Positions 47,798 through 57,916 are shown, counted from the first letter of the stretch. The stretch is 64,000 nucleotides of DNA from Solirubrobacterales bacterium (GCA_019247075.1 JAFAPR010000158.1:23130-87129), one strand, 5' to 3'. Notes: generated by a model from the sequence alone, not told the origin. A program made the numbers and translations.

Positions 47798-48892
47798 GTG
47801 TGCGTCGTCGGGGGCGGGGTGATCGGGCTAGCGGTCGCCGCGGCGCTGCGCGACAAGGGAGTCGAGGTGACCTGCCTGGAGCATGGTGCGCCGGGAGGGG
47901 GCCAGTCGGCGGGGCGTACCCGGCAGTTCCGTCATCTTCATCGCAACCCGGCGCTGATCGAGCTTGCGGCACGGGCGCGAACCGGCTGGCTGAATTGGCA
48001 GGAGCGGTTCGACAGAACGCTGCTCGGGTCCGAAGGGGCGCTGCGGGCAGGTGCCGAGCGGTTCGAGCTCGACGCGCTCCGGACAGCGGGCGTCCCTGCG
48101 GTCGAGCTCGACGAGCAAGGCGCAGCCGAGCATTTCCCCATCGCCAGGCTGAGCCAGAGGGAAGGGATGATCATCTGGGACCCGCTCGCGGGTGCGATCC
48201 GGGCAGCCGAAACGATTTCGGTGCTGACCGAGCACCTCGGGGAGTCGCTGCAGCGAGCGGAGGTCCATTCGATCGCAATCGAGCCTTCGGGCGAGTCGGT
48301 CACCCTCCAGACAAGCACGGGCGTGCACCACAGCGCGCGATGCGTCATCTGCGCTGGTGCCGGCACCGACCGGCTCGTGCGGACCGTCGGCCTGCCGGTG
48401 CACCAGGATCGCCAGGCGCACCTGCGACTGTCCTTTCACGCCAAGGTCATGCCTGCGCCGGCGTTGCCGTGCTTCAGCGATCGAAGCAGCGACGCCGGTG
48501 AGATTGTCTACGGGCTAAGCGATCTCGGCGACCGTTACGCGGTGGGCCTAGCCGCCGTCACCACCTACCCAGCGGTGGAGGACCTGGCGCTCGATGTGCC
48601 TCACGGCGTCGACCACAGCGCCCAGTGCAGGCGGATCGTCGAGTACACCAAACGCGTGCTGCCGGGCCTCGATCCGGGGCCCGTCGACCAGGTCGTGCGC
48701 CTCACGACAACGCTGCCCAACCATCCCGAAGACGGCTTTGACTTCTATCGGGCGGGGCCGGTGCTTGCGATCGCGGGACCGAATCTGTTCAAGTTCGCGC
48801 CCGTGATCGGCGAGCAGATGGCCGAGGAGGCCACCCGGGACGATGCGTCCGAGCGACCTATGATTCGAGCGACCGAGACAGGAGAGGGGTGA
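47798..48892 (+). CDS. FAD-dependent oxidoreductase (DAO family)
   Basis: N-terminal VCVVGGGVIGLAVAAALRDKGVEVTCLE; GTG start inferred; RTRQFRHLHRNP; C-terminal GPNLFKFAPVIGEQMAEEA. Confidence 0.88.
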   Translation: MCVVGGGVIGLAVAAALRDKGVEVTCLEHGAPGGGQSAGRTRQFRHLHRNPALIELAARARTGWLNWQERFDRTLLGSEGALRAGAERFELDALRTAGVPAVELDEQGAAEHFPIARLSQREGMIIWDPLAGAIRAAETISVLTEHLGESLQRAEVHSIAIEPSGESVTLQTSTGVHHSARCVICAGAGTDRLVRTVGLPVHQDRQAHLRLSFHAKVMPAPALPCFSDRSSDAGEIVYGLSDLGDRYAVGLAAVTTYPAVEDLALDVPHGVDHSAQCRRIVEYTKRVLPGLDPGPVDQVVRLTTTLPNHPEDGFDFYRAGPVLAIAGPNLFKFAPVIGEQMAEEATRDDASERPMIRATETGEG

Positions 48893-48898
48893 CCCACG

Positions 48899-50272
48899 AT
48901 GCAGGTGGCGCAAGGCAGCACGCTGTTGCATTTCTCGCGGAACGGCGCATACCAGCCAGGTGCAGCTGAGCTCTTGGTGCTGGAGCGGGGCGAAGGCCCA
49001 TACGTGTTCGACACCGCCGGCCGGCGTTACGTGGACGCGCTTTCAAGCCTGTTCTGTGCGCAGATTGGTTACTCCTACGGGACCGAGATGGCGCGGGCGG
49101 CACGGGAGCAGCTGGAGCGTCTGGCCTTCAACAACCTCTGGGGAACCGCCCATCCACGCGCGCTCGAGCTGGGCGAGAACCTCGCCGACTTGGCGCCCGA
49201 GGGGTTCGGGAAGGTGTTCTTCACCTCCGGGGGCTCCGAGTCGGTTGAGGCGGCCTGGAAGATCGCTCGCCAGTACCACCTTGCGAACGGGGATCAGCGG
49301 CGGCGCAAGGCGATCGCTCGCGACATCGCCTACCACGGGGTGACGCTCGGCGCGCTCTCGCTGACCGGAGTGGAGCGGTTCAAGGAGCCGTTCGGACCGC
49401 CGGCGATCGAGACGCGACACGTCTCCAACACCAACGCGTTCCGCAGCGAGCTCTCGGGCGTCGGGCTGACTCGTGCTCTCCTCGAGGAGCTCGAGCAGGC
49501 CGTGCTCGAAGAGGGGCCGGAGACGATCGCGATGATCATCGCAGAGCCGGTCCAGAATGCCGGTGGGTGCCTGGAGCCCCCTCCCGGGTATTGGGCGGGG
49601 CTGCGCGAGGTGGCCGACCGTTACGGGATCCTGCTGGTCGCAGACGAGGTCATCACGGGCTGTGGGCGGCTGGGCCAGTGGTTCGGAGTGACCCGTTTTG
49701 GCGCCACCCCCGACCTGATCACGATCGCCAAGGGACTGACGTCGGCCTATGCGCCGATGGGCGCGGTACTGGTCGCCGACCGAGTAGCCGAGCCCCTGTA
49801 CGAGGACAAGCGCACGCTGCTTCACGGGATCACGTTCGCCGGTCACCCGCTGTCCGCCGCGATCGCCCTCAAGAACATCGAGATCTTCGCCCGGGACGGC
49901 GTGCTGGAGAACGTCCGCGCGCAAGAGTCAGGTCTTGCCGAGCGGCTCGAGTCCCTGCGCGAGCTGCCGATCGTCGGCGACGTCCGCGGCGCGGGCTTCT
50001 TCTGGGCGGTCGAGCTGGTCAAGGACGAGAAGGGTGGGCGCTTCGACGCGGACGAGCGCGAGCGTCTGCTGCGGGAGTTCATGCCCGCTCGGCTGCTGGA
50101 GGCGCGGCTGATCGCCCGCGTCGACGACCGCGGCGACGCTGTGCTCCAGATCGCGCCGCCGCTGATCTCCACCGATGCCGTACTCGATGAGATCGTCGAC
50201 GCGATGCGGGCCGTGCTTGAAGACGCGGGACGCTTCATGGGCGTCGAGAGCGCGGTCGCTGCGTCGCGATGA
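48899..50272 (+). CDS. Class-III PLP-dependent aminotransferase (omega-amino/amine type)
   Basis: FFTSGGSESVEAAWKIARQYH, VADEVITGCGRLGQWFG, ITIAKGLTSAYAPMGAV. Confidence 0.92.
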   Translation: MQVAQGSTLLHFSRNGAYQPGAAELLVLERGEGPYVFDTAGRRYVDALSSLFCAQIGYSYGTEMARAAREQLERLAFNNLWGTAHPRALELGENLADLAPEGFGKVFFTSGGSESVEAAWKIARQYHLANGDQRRRKAIARDIAYHGVTLGALSLTGVERFKEPFGPPAIETRHVSNTNAFRSELSGVGLTRALLEELEQAVLEEGPETIAMIIAEPVQNAGGCLEPPPGYWAGLREVADRYGILLVADEVITGCGRLGQWFGVTRFGATPDLITIAKGLTSAYAPMGAVLVADRVAEPLYEDKRTLLHGITFAGHPLSAAIALKNIEIFARDGVLENVRAQESGLAERLESLRELPIVGDVRGAGFFWAVELVKDEKGGRFDADERERLLREFMPARLLEARLIARVDDRGDAVLQIAPPLISTDAVLDEIVDAMRAVLEDAGRFMGVESAVAASR

Positions 50273-50290
50273 AACGTTCTTGAGCTTGTG

Positions 50291-51037
50291 ATGGCGGGGC
50301 GCATTCAGGACAAGGTATGCGTGGTGACCGGCGCGGCGAGCGGTATCGGCGCCGAGATCGCCTCGCTGTTCGCGCAACAGGGCGCCCACGTGGTCGGCGT
50401 GGACGTCGCGCCAAGCGCCAGCGGCGAGCTTGCGCTGCAGGCCGACGTGGCCGACGAGCGCCAGATGGGGGAGATGTATGGGCGGGCGCGCGAAGCATTC
50501 GGCCGCATCGACGTACTGGTCAACAACGCTGGCATCGCCCCTGACGACGACCGCTCGGTGCTCGAGACCTCGCTGGAGGCGTGGGAGCGCGTCCAGCGGG
50601 TCAACCTGCGCGGTGTCTTCGTGTGTTGCAAGCACGGCATTCCCCACCTCCTCGAGGGGGGCGGCGGCTCGGTCGTGAACATGGCCTCGTTCGTGGCGGT
50701 GATGGGTGCCGCGGTGTCGCAGGTCTCGTATACGGCTGCCAAGGGAGGTGTGCTAGCGCTTTCTCGCGAGCTCGGAGTCGAGTTCGCCCGGAGCGGCGTG
50801 CGCGTGAACGCCCTGTGCCCCGGGCCGGTCGAGACGCCGCTGCTGAAGGAGCTGTTCGCGAAAGATCCGGCGCAGGCGAGCAGGCGGTTGGTGCACGTGC
50901 CCATGGGCCGCTTCGCCCAGCCGCGCGAGGTGGCCAACGCGGCGCTGTTTCTCGCAAGCGACGAGTCGTCCTACGTCACAGCCTCCACCTTCCTCGTCGA
51001 CGGCGGCATCAGCCACGCGTACCTGACGCCCGAGTGA
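50291..51037 (+). CDS. SDR family oxidoreductase
   Basis: TGAASGIG, NNAG, YTAAK. Confidence 0.92.
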   Translation: MAGRIQDKVCVVTGAASGIGAEIASLFAQQGAHVVGVDVAPSASGELALQADVADERQMGEMYGRAREAFGRIDVLVNNAGIAPDDDRSVLETSLEAWERVQRVNLRGVFVCCKHGIPHLLEGGGGSVVNMASFVAVMGAAVSQVSYTAAKGGVLALSRELGVEFARSGVRVNALCPGPVETPLLKELFAKDPAQASRRLVHVPMGRFAQPREVANAALFLASDESSYVTASTFLVDGGISHAYLTPE

Positions 51038-51090
51038 GCGTCAGCTGCGCGGGACCGAGCCCGCGCCCCATTTCCGCTCTAATCCTGACT

Positions 51091-52236
51091 GTGCGCAGGC
51101 TCATGTCCATGGTCGCAGCGATCGTGCTGGTGGACACGATGTTCTACGCGGCGATATCGCCGCTTCTGCCCTATTACGCCCACCACTTCCACCTTGCGAA
51201 ATCACAGGCCGGCGTGCTGGCCGCCGCCTACGCGGCCGGCACGCTCATCGGCTCGATCCCCGCGGGGTGGCTCGCCGCGCGGCTCGGGGTCAGGGCCACC
51301 ATCATCACCGGTCTGGGGCTCATGGTCGCTTCCAGCCTGGTGCTCGCGTTCGCCACCAGCGTCGCACTGCTGGACGGGGCTCGGTTCGTCCAGGGCGTCG
51401 GTGGAGCGGCCTCGTGGGCGGCTGGCATGGCCTGGCTGATCGTCCGCGCGCCCGACAACCGACGCGCCGAGGTGATCGGCGTGACGCTCGCAGCCGCGAT
51501 TGCCGGCGCCCTGCTCGGTCCCGTGGTGGGCACGGCCGCCACCCAGACGAGTCCAAAGCTCGTCTTCTCTGTGGTCGCCGCGCTCGGGCTGGGCCTGCTG
51601 CTCTGGACGCTGACCGAGCGCGCCCCGCCTGCCACGAAGGACACGCGCCCGCAAGCGTTCGCCCCGGCGCTCCGCGACCGTCGAGTGATCACCGGGATGT
51701 GGCTCACCATGCTCGCCGCGCTGCTGTACGGGACGCTGTCGGTGCTCGCACCCCTGCGGCTCAGCCACCTCGGCGCCAGCAACGTGACCGTCGGCCTCGC
51801 CTTTCTGGCCGGCGCTGCGGTTGCGGGTCTGAGCAGCCCGCTGGTCGGGCGAGTGTCCGATCGCCGCGGCTGGCGGCTTCCGGTCCTGGCGGGGCTGTGG
51901 CTCTCGACGGTCTGGGTCGTGCTGCTCGCGCTGCCGCGCACGGTCGCGCCGCTGTTCGGCCTCGTAGTAGTAGCCGACGGGCTGTTTGGCGTCTCCTACC
52001 CTCCCGCGGGGGCGCTGATCTCCGGCGGCGCGGAGAGCGCAGGGCTCGACCAGGCCTACGGGTTCGGCCTTTTCAACATGGCCTGGGCGGGGGGCCAGGT
52101 TATCGGCGGCGCGGGCGGCGCGGGGTTGGCGCAGGCGACCGCCGACGCAATCCCCTACTCGCTACTGGGCGCGCTGTGCCTGATCACCGCGGTGACCGTG
52201 GCCAGACAGAGACCGGCGGTCAGGGCGCCCAGCTGA
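51091..52236 (+). CDS. MFS transporter
   Basis: 12-TM-like hydrophobic profile; GWLAARLGVRATIITG, GRVSDRRGWRLPVLAG. Confidence 0.88.
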   Translation: MRRLMSMVAAIVLVDTMFYAAISPLLPYYAHHFHLAKSQAGVLAAAYAAGTLIGSIPAGWLAARLGVRATIITGLGLMVASSLVLAFATSVALLDGARFVQGVGGAASWAAGMAWLIVRAPDNRRAEVIGVTLAAAIAGALLGPVVGTAATQTSPKLVFSVVAALGLGLLLWTLTERAPPATKDTRPQAFAPALRDRRVITGMWLTMLAALLYGTLSVLAPLRLSHLGASNVTVGLAFLAGAAVAGLSSPLVGRVSDRRGWRLPVLAGLWLSTVWVVLLALPRTVAPLFGLVVVADGLFGVSYPPAGALISGGAESAGLDQAYGFGLFNMAWAGGQVIGGAGGAGLAQATADAIPYSLLGALCLITAVTVARQRPAVRAPS

Positions 52237-52270
52237 GCGATCGGAGCTCGGCCTCGCGCTGGCCGTCGCG

Positions 52271-53185
52271 TCAGGAGAGCACGTCGCTCAGTGCGGCTTC
52301 GATCAGCTGATGGCGGAACGCGAAGCCGAGCTCCTGCAGGCGCCGGGGCACCACCCGCGCTCCGGTGACCACGACCTGTGCCATCTCGCCATATAGCAGC
52401 CGCAAGGCCAGCGCTGGCACCGGCGCCACGGCGGGGCGGCGCAGGGCCCGGCCGAGGGCACGCGAGAACTCGGCATTGGTAACCGGATTGGGCGCGGTGA
52501 GGTTGACGGCGCCGGCCGCGCGCGATTCCCCCAGCGCGAAGCGCAAGCCGCTCACGACGTCGTCCAGGTGAATCCACGGCACGTACTGGCGCCCGCCCGC
52601 GACGGGCCCGCCAACGCCCGCGCGGAAGAACGGCAGCATCCTCGCCAACGCGCCGCCCTCGGGGGTGAGCACCACGCCGCTACGCGTTCTCACCACCCGC
52701 AGCAGCGACTCCGCGGCAATCGCCTCGGCTTCCCAAGCTTTCACCACCCCGGCCAGGAAGTCATTCCCAGCCGGTGCGCCCTCGTCCACCTCGTGGTCGT
52801 CGCCCGCGCCGTAGAAGCCCGTGGCCGACTGCGAGACGAGGACGGCCGGGCGGCTTTCGCCCGGAAGCTCGCGCAGCGCGCCGACCAGTAGCCGCGTGCT
52901 CAGCACCCGCGAGTCCCGGATGCTCGCCTTTGTGCGCGCGCTCCACCGCTGGGCGATCGGCTCGCCCAGCAGGTGTACGACCGCGTCGGCATCCTTCAGC
53001 GCGTCGGGCGGCGGCGCCGCTTGCATCGGGGTAGTCCACGCTCGCGCCTGAACCCCGGCCGGCAGCACTGCGCGTGCGCGCTCGGGGTCGCGCGACAGCG
53101 CCACGACCTCGTCTCCCCTCCCCCGAAGCGTCGCGCACAACGCCCTGCCGATCGTGCCGGTCGCCCCTGTGACTACAACGCGAAT
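52271..53185 (-). CDS. TIGR01777-type NAD-dependent epimerase/dehydratase
   Basis: VVVTGATGTIGRALCATLRGRGDEVVALSRDP, QSATGFYGAGDD, WIHLDDVVSGLRFAL; start assigned to ATT 53185 (see findings). Confidence 0.85.
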   Translation of the reverse strand: MRVVVTGATGTIGRALCATLRGRGDEVVALSRDPERARAVLPAGVQARAWTTPMQAAPPPDALKDADAVVHLLGEPIAQRWSARTKASIRDSRVLSTRLLVGALRELPGESRPAVLVSQSATGFYGAGDDHEVDEGAPAGNDFLAGVVKAWEAEAIAAESLLRVVRTRSGVVLTPEGGALARMLPFFRAGVGGPVAGGRQYVPWIHLDDVVSGLRFALGESRAAGAVNLTAPNPVTNAEFSRALGRALRRPAVAPVPALALRLLYGEMAQVVVTGARVVPRRLQELGFAFRHQLIEAALSDVLS

Positions 53186-53275
53186 AAAGCCCCTCCCTCT
53201 CTGCTGAGCGCGCGCTCGACCGCGGGCTTGTGATACCACCGTCGAGCAAATCAACAGTATCCGTATCGGGCAACG

Positions 53276-54640
53276 ATGTGTGTTGGAGTGCCGGGTGTGG
53301 TGACAGAGACCAGAGAGTGCAAGCGCAGCGGGATTGCAGGCGGCGTGAGGTGGGGGGAGCCCGCTAACACGGACGGGGTCGCGATCGGCGAGAAGCTGTC
53401 GCGGGCATTGGTCGAGACGATGCTGCGGCGCATATACGCGGGCACGCTGGTCGTGCTCGAGGGCGGGCGCCGGCATAGCTACGGCCAGGGGGATCCTGTC
53501 GTCCTGGTCGAGCTGCGCTCGAGCCGGGTCTGGCGCAGGCTGCTGCAGGGAAGCCTCGGTCTGGCCGACTCCTACGCCGAAGGGATGTGGGATTCCCCCG
53601 ACCTGGTGGCGCTCATCCGGCTTGCGGCGCGCAACGCGGCGTTGAGCGATCGCCTGCGCGCGAGGATGGCGCCACTGCTGCGCTCCGCACAGGCGGGACG
53701 GGCGCTGGCCCGTCCGGCCACCCGCCGCAGGCGGCGGCAGGACATAGCGGCGCACTACGACCTCGGCGAGCAGTTGTTCGCACGGATGCTCGATCCGACG
53801 ATGACCTACTCCTGCGCGCTGTTTGCGCGGGATGGCATTACGCTCGAGCAGGCCCAGCTCGCAAAGCTCGACCTCGTGTGCGAGAAGCTGGAGCTCTCGC
53901 CCGCCGATCGCGTGCTGGAGATCGGGACCGGGTGGGGGTCGTTCGCGCTGCACGCTGCGCGCACCCGCGGTTGCCGCGTGACCACAACGACGATCTCCCG
54001 CCGGCAGCACGCCTACGCGCTGGAGCGGGTCCGCCGCGCTGGGCTGGAAGACCGCGTCACGGTGCTGCAGAGCGACTATCGCGACCTCCGGGGCCGGTAC
54101 GACAAGCTTGCCTCGATCGAGATGATCGAAGCGGTCGGGTGGCGGCACACGGGCAACTTCTTCGCCGCTTGCTCCCGGCTGCTGGAGCCGCATGGCGCCA
54201 TGCTCCTACAGGCGATCACGATCGACGACCGCGCCTACGAGCTCGAGAAGGCCTCGCGCTCGTTCATCAAGCAGCGCATCTTTCCCGGCGGTTCATTGCC
54301 CTCGCTGCGCGCGATCGCAAACGACCTGGCGCGCCACACCGACCTGCAGCTCGTCCACCTCCAAGACATCACCGCCAACTACGTCACCACGCTACGGCGC
54401 TGGCGCGAGGGCTTCCTCGCCAACGCACGGGCCGTCGGGGAGCTTGGCTACGACGAGCGGTTCCGCAGACTGTGGACACTTTACCTGGCCTACTGCGAGG
54501 CCGGGTTCGCCGAACGGCGCATCTGCGACGTGCAGGTGCTGCTGGCCAAGCCGGGCAGCGGCTTGCGGGCGATACGCGCGGGGCGCTGGCCAAGCGAGCG
54601 CTGTGCTTCCGGCCCCTTATTGCCCTCGATGGTGCCGTAG
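53276..54640 (+). CDS. Cyclopropane-fatty-acyl-phospholipid synthase family SAM methyltransferase (start uncertain)
   Basis: DIAAHYDLGEQLFARMLDPTMTYSCALF, VLEIGTGWGSFALHAA, IEMIEAVGWRHTGNFFAA, KQRIFPGGSLPS. Confidence 0.9.
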   Translation: MCVGVPGVVTETRECKRSGIAGGVRWGEPANTDGVAIGEKLSRALVETMLRRIYAGTLVVLEGGRRHSYGQGDPVVLVELRSSRVWRRLLQGSLGLADSYAEGMWDSPDLVALIRLAARNAALSDRLRARMAPLLRSAQAGRALARPATRRRRRQDIAAHYDLGEQLFARMLDPTMTYSCALFARDGITLEQAQLAKLDLVCEKLELSPADRVLEIGTGWGSFALHAARTRGCRVTTTTISRRQHAYALERVRRAGLEDRVTVLQSDYRDLRGRYDKLASIEMIEAVGWRHTGNFFAACSRLLEPHGAMLLQAITIDDRAYELEKASRSFIKQRIFPGGSLPSLRAIANDLARHTDLQLVHLQDITANYVTTLRRWREGFLANARAVGELGYDERFRRLWTLYLAYCEAGFAERRICDVQVLLAKPGSGLRAIRAGRWPSERCASGPLLPSMVP

Positions 54641-54670
54641 TGCAGCCCGCCGTGGCGGTGGGCGGGATCT

Positions 54671-55225
54671 CTACGCCGGCGGCATCGCGAACGCGAACAT
54701 GCGCTCGGCGGCGATGCGCGCGTACACGGAGGTCTCCATCAATCGCTCGAAGTCGTGGCCGTACCGCGGCAAGTAGACGTCGAGCAGGGTTTGCCGGAAG
54801 CCACTCGCCTCATCGCCGGCCAGGTCGATGACAACCGCGCGGCCATGCACGGTCACGGCCAAATGTTCGCCGGGAAGGTGCGTGGCGCTTACCTGCGGGC
54901 GCTTGCGGATGTGGCGGACGCGGACCGAGTCTGGCGCCGAGCCGAAGTGAAAGCTGGCGCGGTAGAAGATGCCGTCTACGGGCCCGACGATCGGCCTGCC
55001 GTCGGCGGTCACGGTGGCCAGTGCAAGCAGGCACATTCCTTGTAGCCGGGCGGCAACTCGCTGCGCATCCAGCCGCCGCTCCGGGTTATGGATGCGCAGC
55101 AGGTGGGGGGAAGCCGCGGCGTAACTCGAGTCGAGCAGGTGCTGAAGCTGGGTGAGATCGGCGTCGGACTCGTGCACGTCAACCAATCTGCTCAAAAACC
55201 GCGCGAAGTACCCTACCTGAGCCAC
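54671..55225 (-). CDS. Pyridoxamine 5'-phosphate oxidase-like (FMN-binding split barrel) protein
   Basis: [53 protein letters not shown]. Confidence 0.78.
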   Translation of the reverse strand: MAQVGYFARFLSRLVDVHESDADLTQLQHLLDSSYAAASPHLLRIHNPERRLDAQRVAARLQGMCLLALATVTADGRPIVGPVDGIFYRASFHFGSAPDSVRVRHIRKRPQVSATHLPGEHLAVTVHGRAVVIDLAGDEASGFRQTLLDVYLPRYGHDFERLMETSVYARIAAERMFAFAMPPA

Positions 55226-55243
55226 TTCCTAGACTCGGCCGAG

Positions 55244-56275
55244 ATGCATGAACTCCCCGTACCGCCGCATTTCGACCCCATCGCGGTCGGTCGGGTGTGG
55301 CGCGTGCCGTACGAGAACCGGGCCGGAGAGGCCGCCGCGTGGGTCTCCGACCACGACCTGCGCCCGGCGGTCGAGGACGAACTGCGGCTCTGCCTGGTAG
55401 CCGTGGACGTGCAGAACACCTTCTGCGTACCCGGATTCGAGCTGTTCGTGGCCGGACGATCAGGCACGGGGGCGGTAGACGACACTCGGCGCTTGGTCGA
55501 GTTCATCTACCGCAATCTCGCCGCGATCACCAAGATCTATCCGAGCCTCGACACGCACCAGGCGATGCAGATCTTTCATCGCGTGTGGCTGATCGATGAG
55601 GAGGGGCATCACCCAGACCCCTACACGCTGGTCTGCACCGCCGACGTCGAGTCGGGTCGCTGGCGGCCGAACCCCGAGGTCGCGGGCGCGCTCGGTCTCG
55701 ACCTGGAGTACCTGCGCCGCCACCTTATGCACTACACGCGCGCGCTTGATGAAGGGGGCAAGTACCAGCTGACGATCTGGCCCTACCACGCGATGCTCGG
55801 TGGCGTCGGCCACGCACTCGTCTCTTCCATCCAGGAAGCCCTCTTCTTTCACTCGATCGCCCGCGCAAGCCAGCCCGAGTTTCAGGTCAAGGGGGACAAC
55901 CCGCTGACGGAGCACTACTCGATGCTCGGGCCGGAGGTGACCGAGGGACCCGACGGCGAGCGCCTCGGCGAGCGCAACGACGCGCTGATCGAGAAGCTGC
56001 TCGAGTTCGACGCGGTCGTCGTCGCCGGCCAGGCCAAAAGCCATTGCCTGGCATGGACGATCGACGATCTGCTTACGCGCGCCAGGCATCTCGCCGAGCG
56101 GACCTACCTGCTAGAGGACTGCACCTCGCCCGTCGTTGTGCCCGGCGTCGTCGATTACACCGAGCAGGCCGATGCGGCGTTTGCGCGCTACGCAGAGGCG
56201 GGGATGCACGTGGTGCGCTCGACGGATCCGATCGCGAGCTGGCCGGGCATCGCCGCCGCCGGGTCAGTCGGCTGA
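55244..56275 (+). CDS. Isochorismatase-like cysteine hydrolase, long form
   Basis: [37 protein letters not shown]. Confidence 0.82.
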   Translation: MHELPVPPHFDPIAVGRVWRVPYENRAGEAAAWVSDHDLRPAVEDELRLCLVAVDVQNTFCVPGFELFVAGRSGTGAVDDTRRLVEFIYRNLAAITKIYPSLDTHQAMQIFHRVWLIDEEGHHPDPYTLVCTADVESGRWRPNPEVAGALGLDLEYLRRHLMHYTRALDEGGKYQLTIWPYHAMLGGVGHALVSSIQEALFFHSIARASQPEFQVKGDNPLTEHYSMLGPEVTEGPDGERLGERNDALIEKLLEFDAVVVAGQAKSHCLAWTIDDLLTRARHLAERTYLLEDCTSPVVVPGVVDYTEQADAAFARYAEAGMHVVRSTDPIASWPGIAAAGSVG

Positions 56276-56312
56276 CTCATGGTCCGCTTTGTGTTCGGGT
56301 CTCCTACCGGCG

Positions 56313-56747
56313 TCAGGTAGTGCCCACCACTGCTTCGTTGACCTGCGTCAGGCGGATGCTGTTGCCCGAGGGATCCCGGAAGCCGGAGTCGATTCCATAC
56401 GGCCGCTCCTCGGGCTCCTCGCTGAACTCGACCCCGTGGGCCTTGAGTTGCTCGTACTCGGAGCGGACGTCGTCGGTCGTGAGGAAGATCGTGCCGGCGA
56501 ATCCCTTCGCCATCAGGGTCCTGACCTGTTCGGCAGTGTCGGAGTCCATCACGGGCGGGCCCGGGATCGCCATCAGCGTGATCGCGATGTCAGGTTGACT
56601 CGCTGGGCCGACGGTCAGCCAGCGGAAGTTGCCCATTTCCGGCAGCGTGACGTCGGAACGCACCTCCATCCCGAGCTTCTTGGTGTAAAAGCCAAGCGCC
56701 TCGTCCTGGTCATGGACCCAAAGCTGCGCGGTAGAGAGCTTGATCAT
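56313..56747 (-). CDS. VOC (glyoxalase/bleomycin resistance) family protein
   Basis: AQLWVHDQDEALGFYTKKLGMEVRSD ... FRDPSGNSIRLTQ. Confidence 0.92.
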   Translation of the reverse strand: MIKLSTAQLWVHDQDEALGFYTKKLGMEVRSDVTLPEMGNFRWLTVGPASQPDIAITLMAIPGPPVMDSDTAEQVRTLMAKGFAGTIFLTTDDVRSEYEQLKAHGVEFSEEPEERPYGIDSGFRDPSGNSIRLTQVNEAVVGTT

Positions 56748-56784
56748 CGTGTCTCCTCCTGGTCGGGTGTGTTGGGCCGCCACA

Positions 56785-57273
56785 CTAATCGCGCGCGATC
56801 CGGTTGTCTTCTCGAAAAGTGCTCCGTTGCGGGCGGCCGAAAAAGCGCACGACACAGCCGGGGATCAGTGCGCGCTCGGCCGCCGGCGGGAACTTCGCCC
56901 GGTAAGCGGTCGGTGAGACCCCGTAGGTGCGCGTGAAACTCGTGGTGAACGAGCCGACGCTTTGCAAACCCACCGAGAAGCAGATGTCGGCCACGGAACG
57001 GTCCGTTGCCCGCAGCAGCGCCGTGGCGCGCTCCAGCCGGCGCGTGATCAGGTAGGCGCGGGGAGACTCCCCGTACGCGCGGCGGAACTCGCGGCTGAAA
57101 TGCGCGCGCGAGAGGCCGGCGGCGTCGGCCAGATCCTCGACCAGCAGCGGCTCGAAGTAGCGCGCGTCGGCGAGATCCTTGGCGCGGAGGAGGTGGCGGG
57201 AGGGCGGAACGAAAGCCACTGAAGCACAGAGTATCCGGGCCGTGCCAGCCGAACGCATGAGCCTGGCGCCCAC
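56785..57273 (-). CDS. AraC-family helix-turn-helix regulator
   Basis: LVEDLADAAGLSRAHFSREFRRAYGESPRAYLITRRLERATALL ... GLQSVGSFTTSFTRTYGVSPTAYR. Confidence 0.92.
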   Translation of the reverse strand: MGARLMRSAGTARILCASVAFVPPSRHLLRAKDLADARYFEPLLVEDLADAAGLSRAHFSREFRRAYGESPRAYLITRRLERATALLRATDRSVADICFSVGLQSVGSFTTSFTRTYGVSPTAYRAKFPPAAERALIPGCVVRFFGRPQRSTFREDNRIARD

Positions 57274-57285
57274 GGTTGGGCCCGA

Positions 57286-57822
57286 TCATTCGGCGCGCTG
57301 CAGCTTCCTTGCGAGCCCCTCGAAGAGGGGATAGACGCCGGGCCCATGGGCCGCTTTTAGCGCGGGTTTCCACATCTCCCATCGATCGATCAATGTGCGT
57401 CCCAGGAGGTCTCTGATCAGCTCCAGGCCGATAGCGCCCTGGCGCTCGAGTGCCGCCAGCTGCTCGAAGTAATCGAGCTCGCGGTAGAGCACGTAGGCCT
57501 CGGGAGCATCGGCGGCCACGTACGCCGCAAACGCGTCCCGCAGCTCCTCCGGTGATTTGAAGCTCCCGACCATTCGTCGCGCCTCCACCAACGCGTCTTC
57601 ATTCCAGCGCCGGAAGAATTCGGCGGCCATCTGCGCCTCACGACTCTTGCGTGCCTCTCGTACCTGCTGTGCCGCGAAGACGGCGGCCCCGAACGCGCCC
57701 AACAGACCGAGCGCCAACACGGACGTGGCGATCGCGGTCACCTCGGCCCAGTCCACTCCAATGATCTCCAAATTGCTCGGCCTCCTCGGCTCGCCTCGCG
57801 CGTGCGCAGGGGCGGTTAACAA
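57286..57822 (-). CDS. Hypothetical single-TM protein (DUF4760-like)
   Basis: TM near N-terminus (ATSVLALGLLGAFGAAVFAAQQV) then FFRRWNEDALVEARRMV. Confidence 0.6.
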   Translation of the reverse strand: MLTAPAHARGEPRRPSNLEIIGVDWAEVTAIATSVLALGLLGAFGAAVFAAQQVREARKSREAQMAAEFFRRWNEDALVEARRMVGSFKSPEELRDAFAAYVAADAPEAYVLYRELDYFEQLAALERQGAIGLELIRDLLGRTLIDRWEMWKPALKAAHGPGVYPLFEGLARKLQRAE

Positions 57823-57916
57823 GCGGCAGGCACAATCCGCCGATCAGGGACAGGGAAGCGCGCCGAGCGGCGCCGCACGCGCCCGCGGCCCGATCGCAAC
57901 GACAGAATAAGCGTCG

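Noticed and set aside
53190-54193. N-terminal part of ORF 52271-54193 (minus)
   Set aside because: Antisense to the CFA synthase-like gene; the epimerase domain starts only near 53185.
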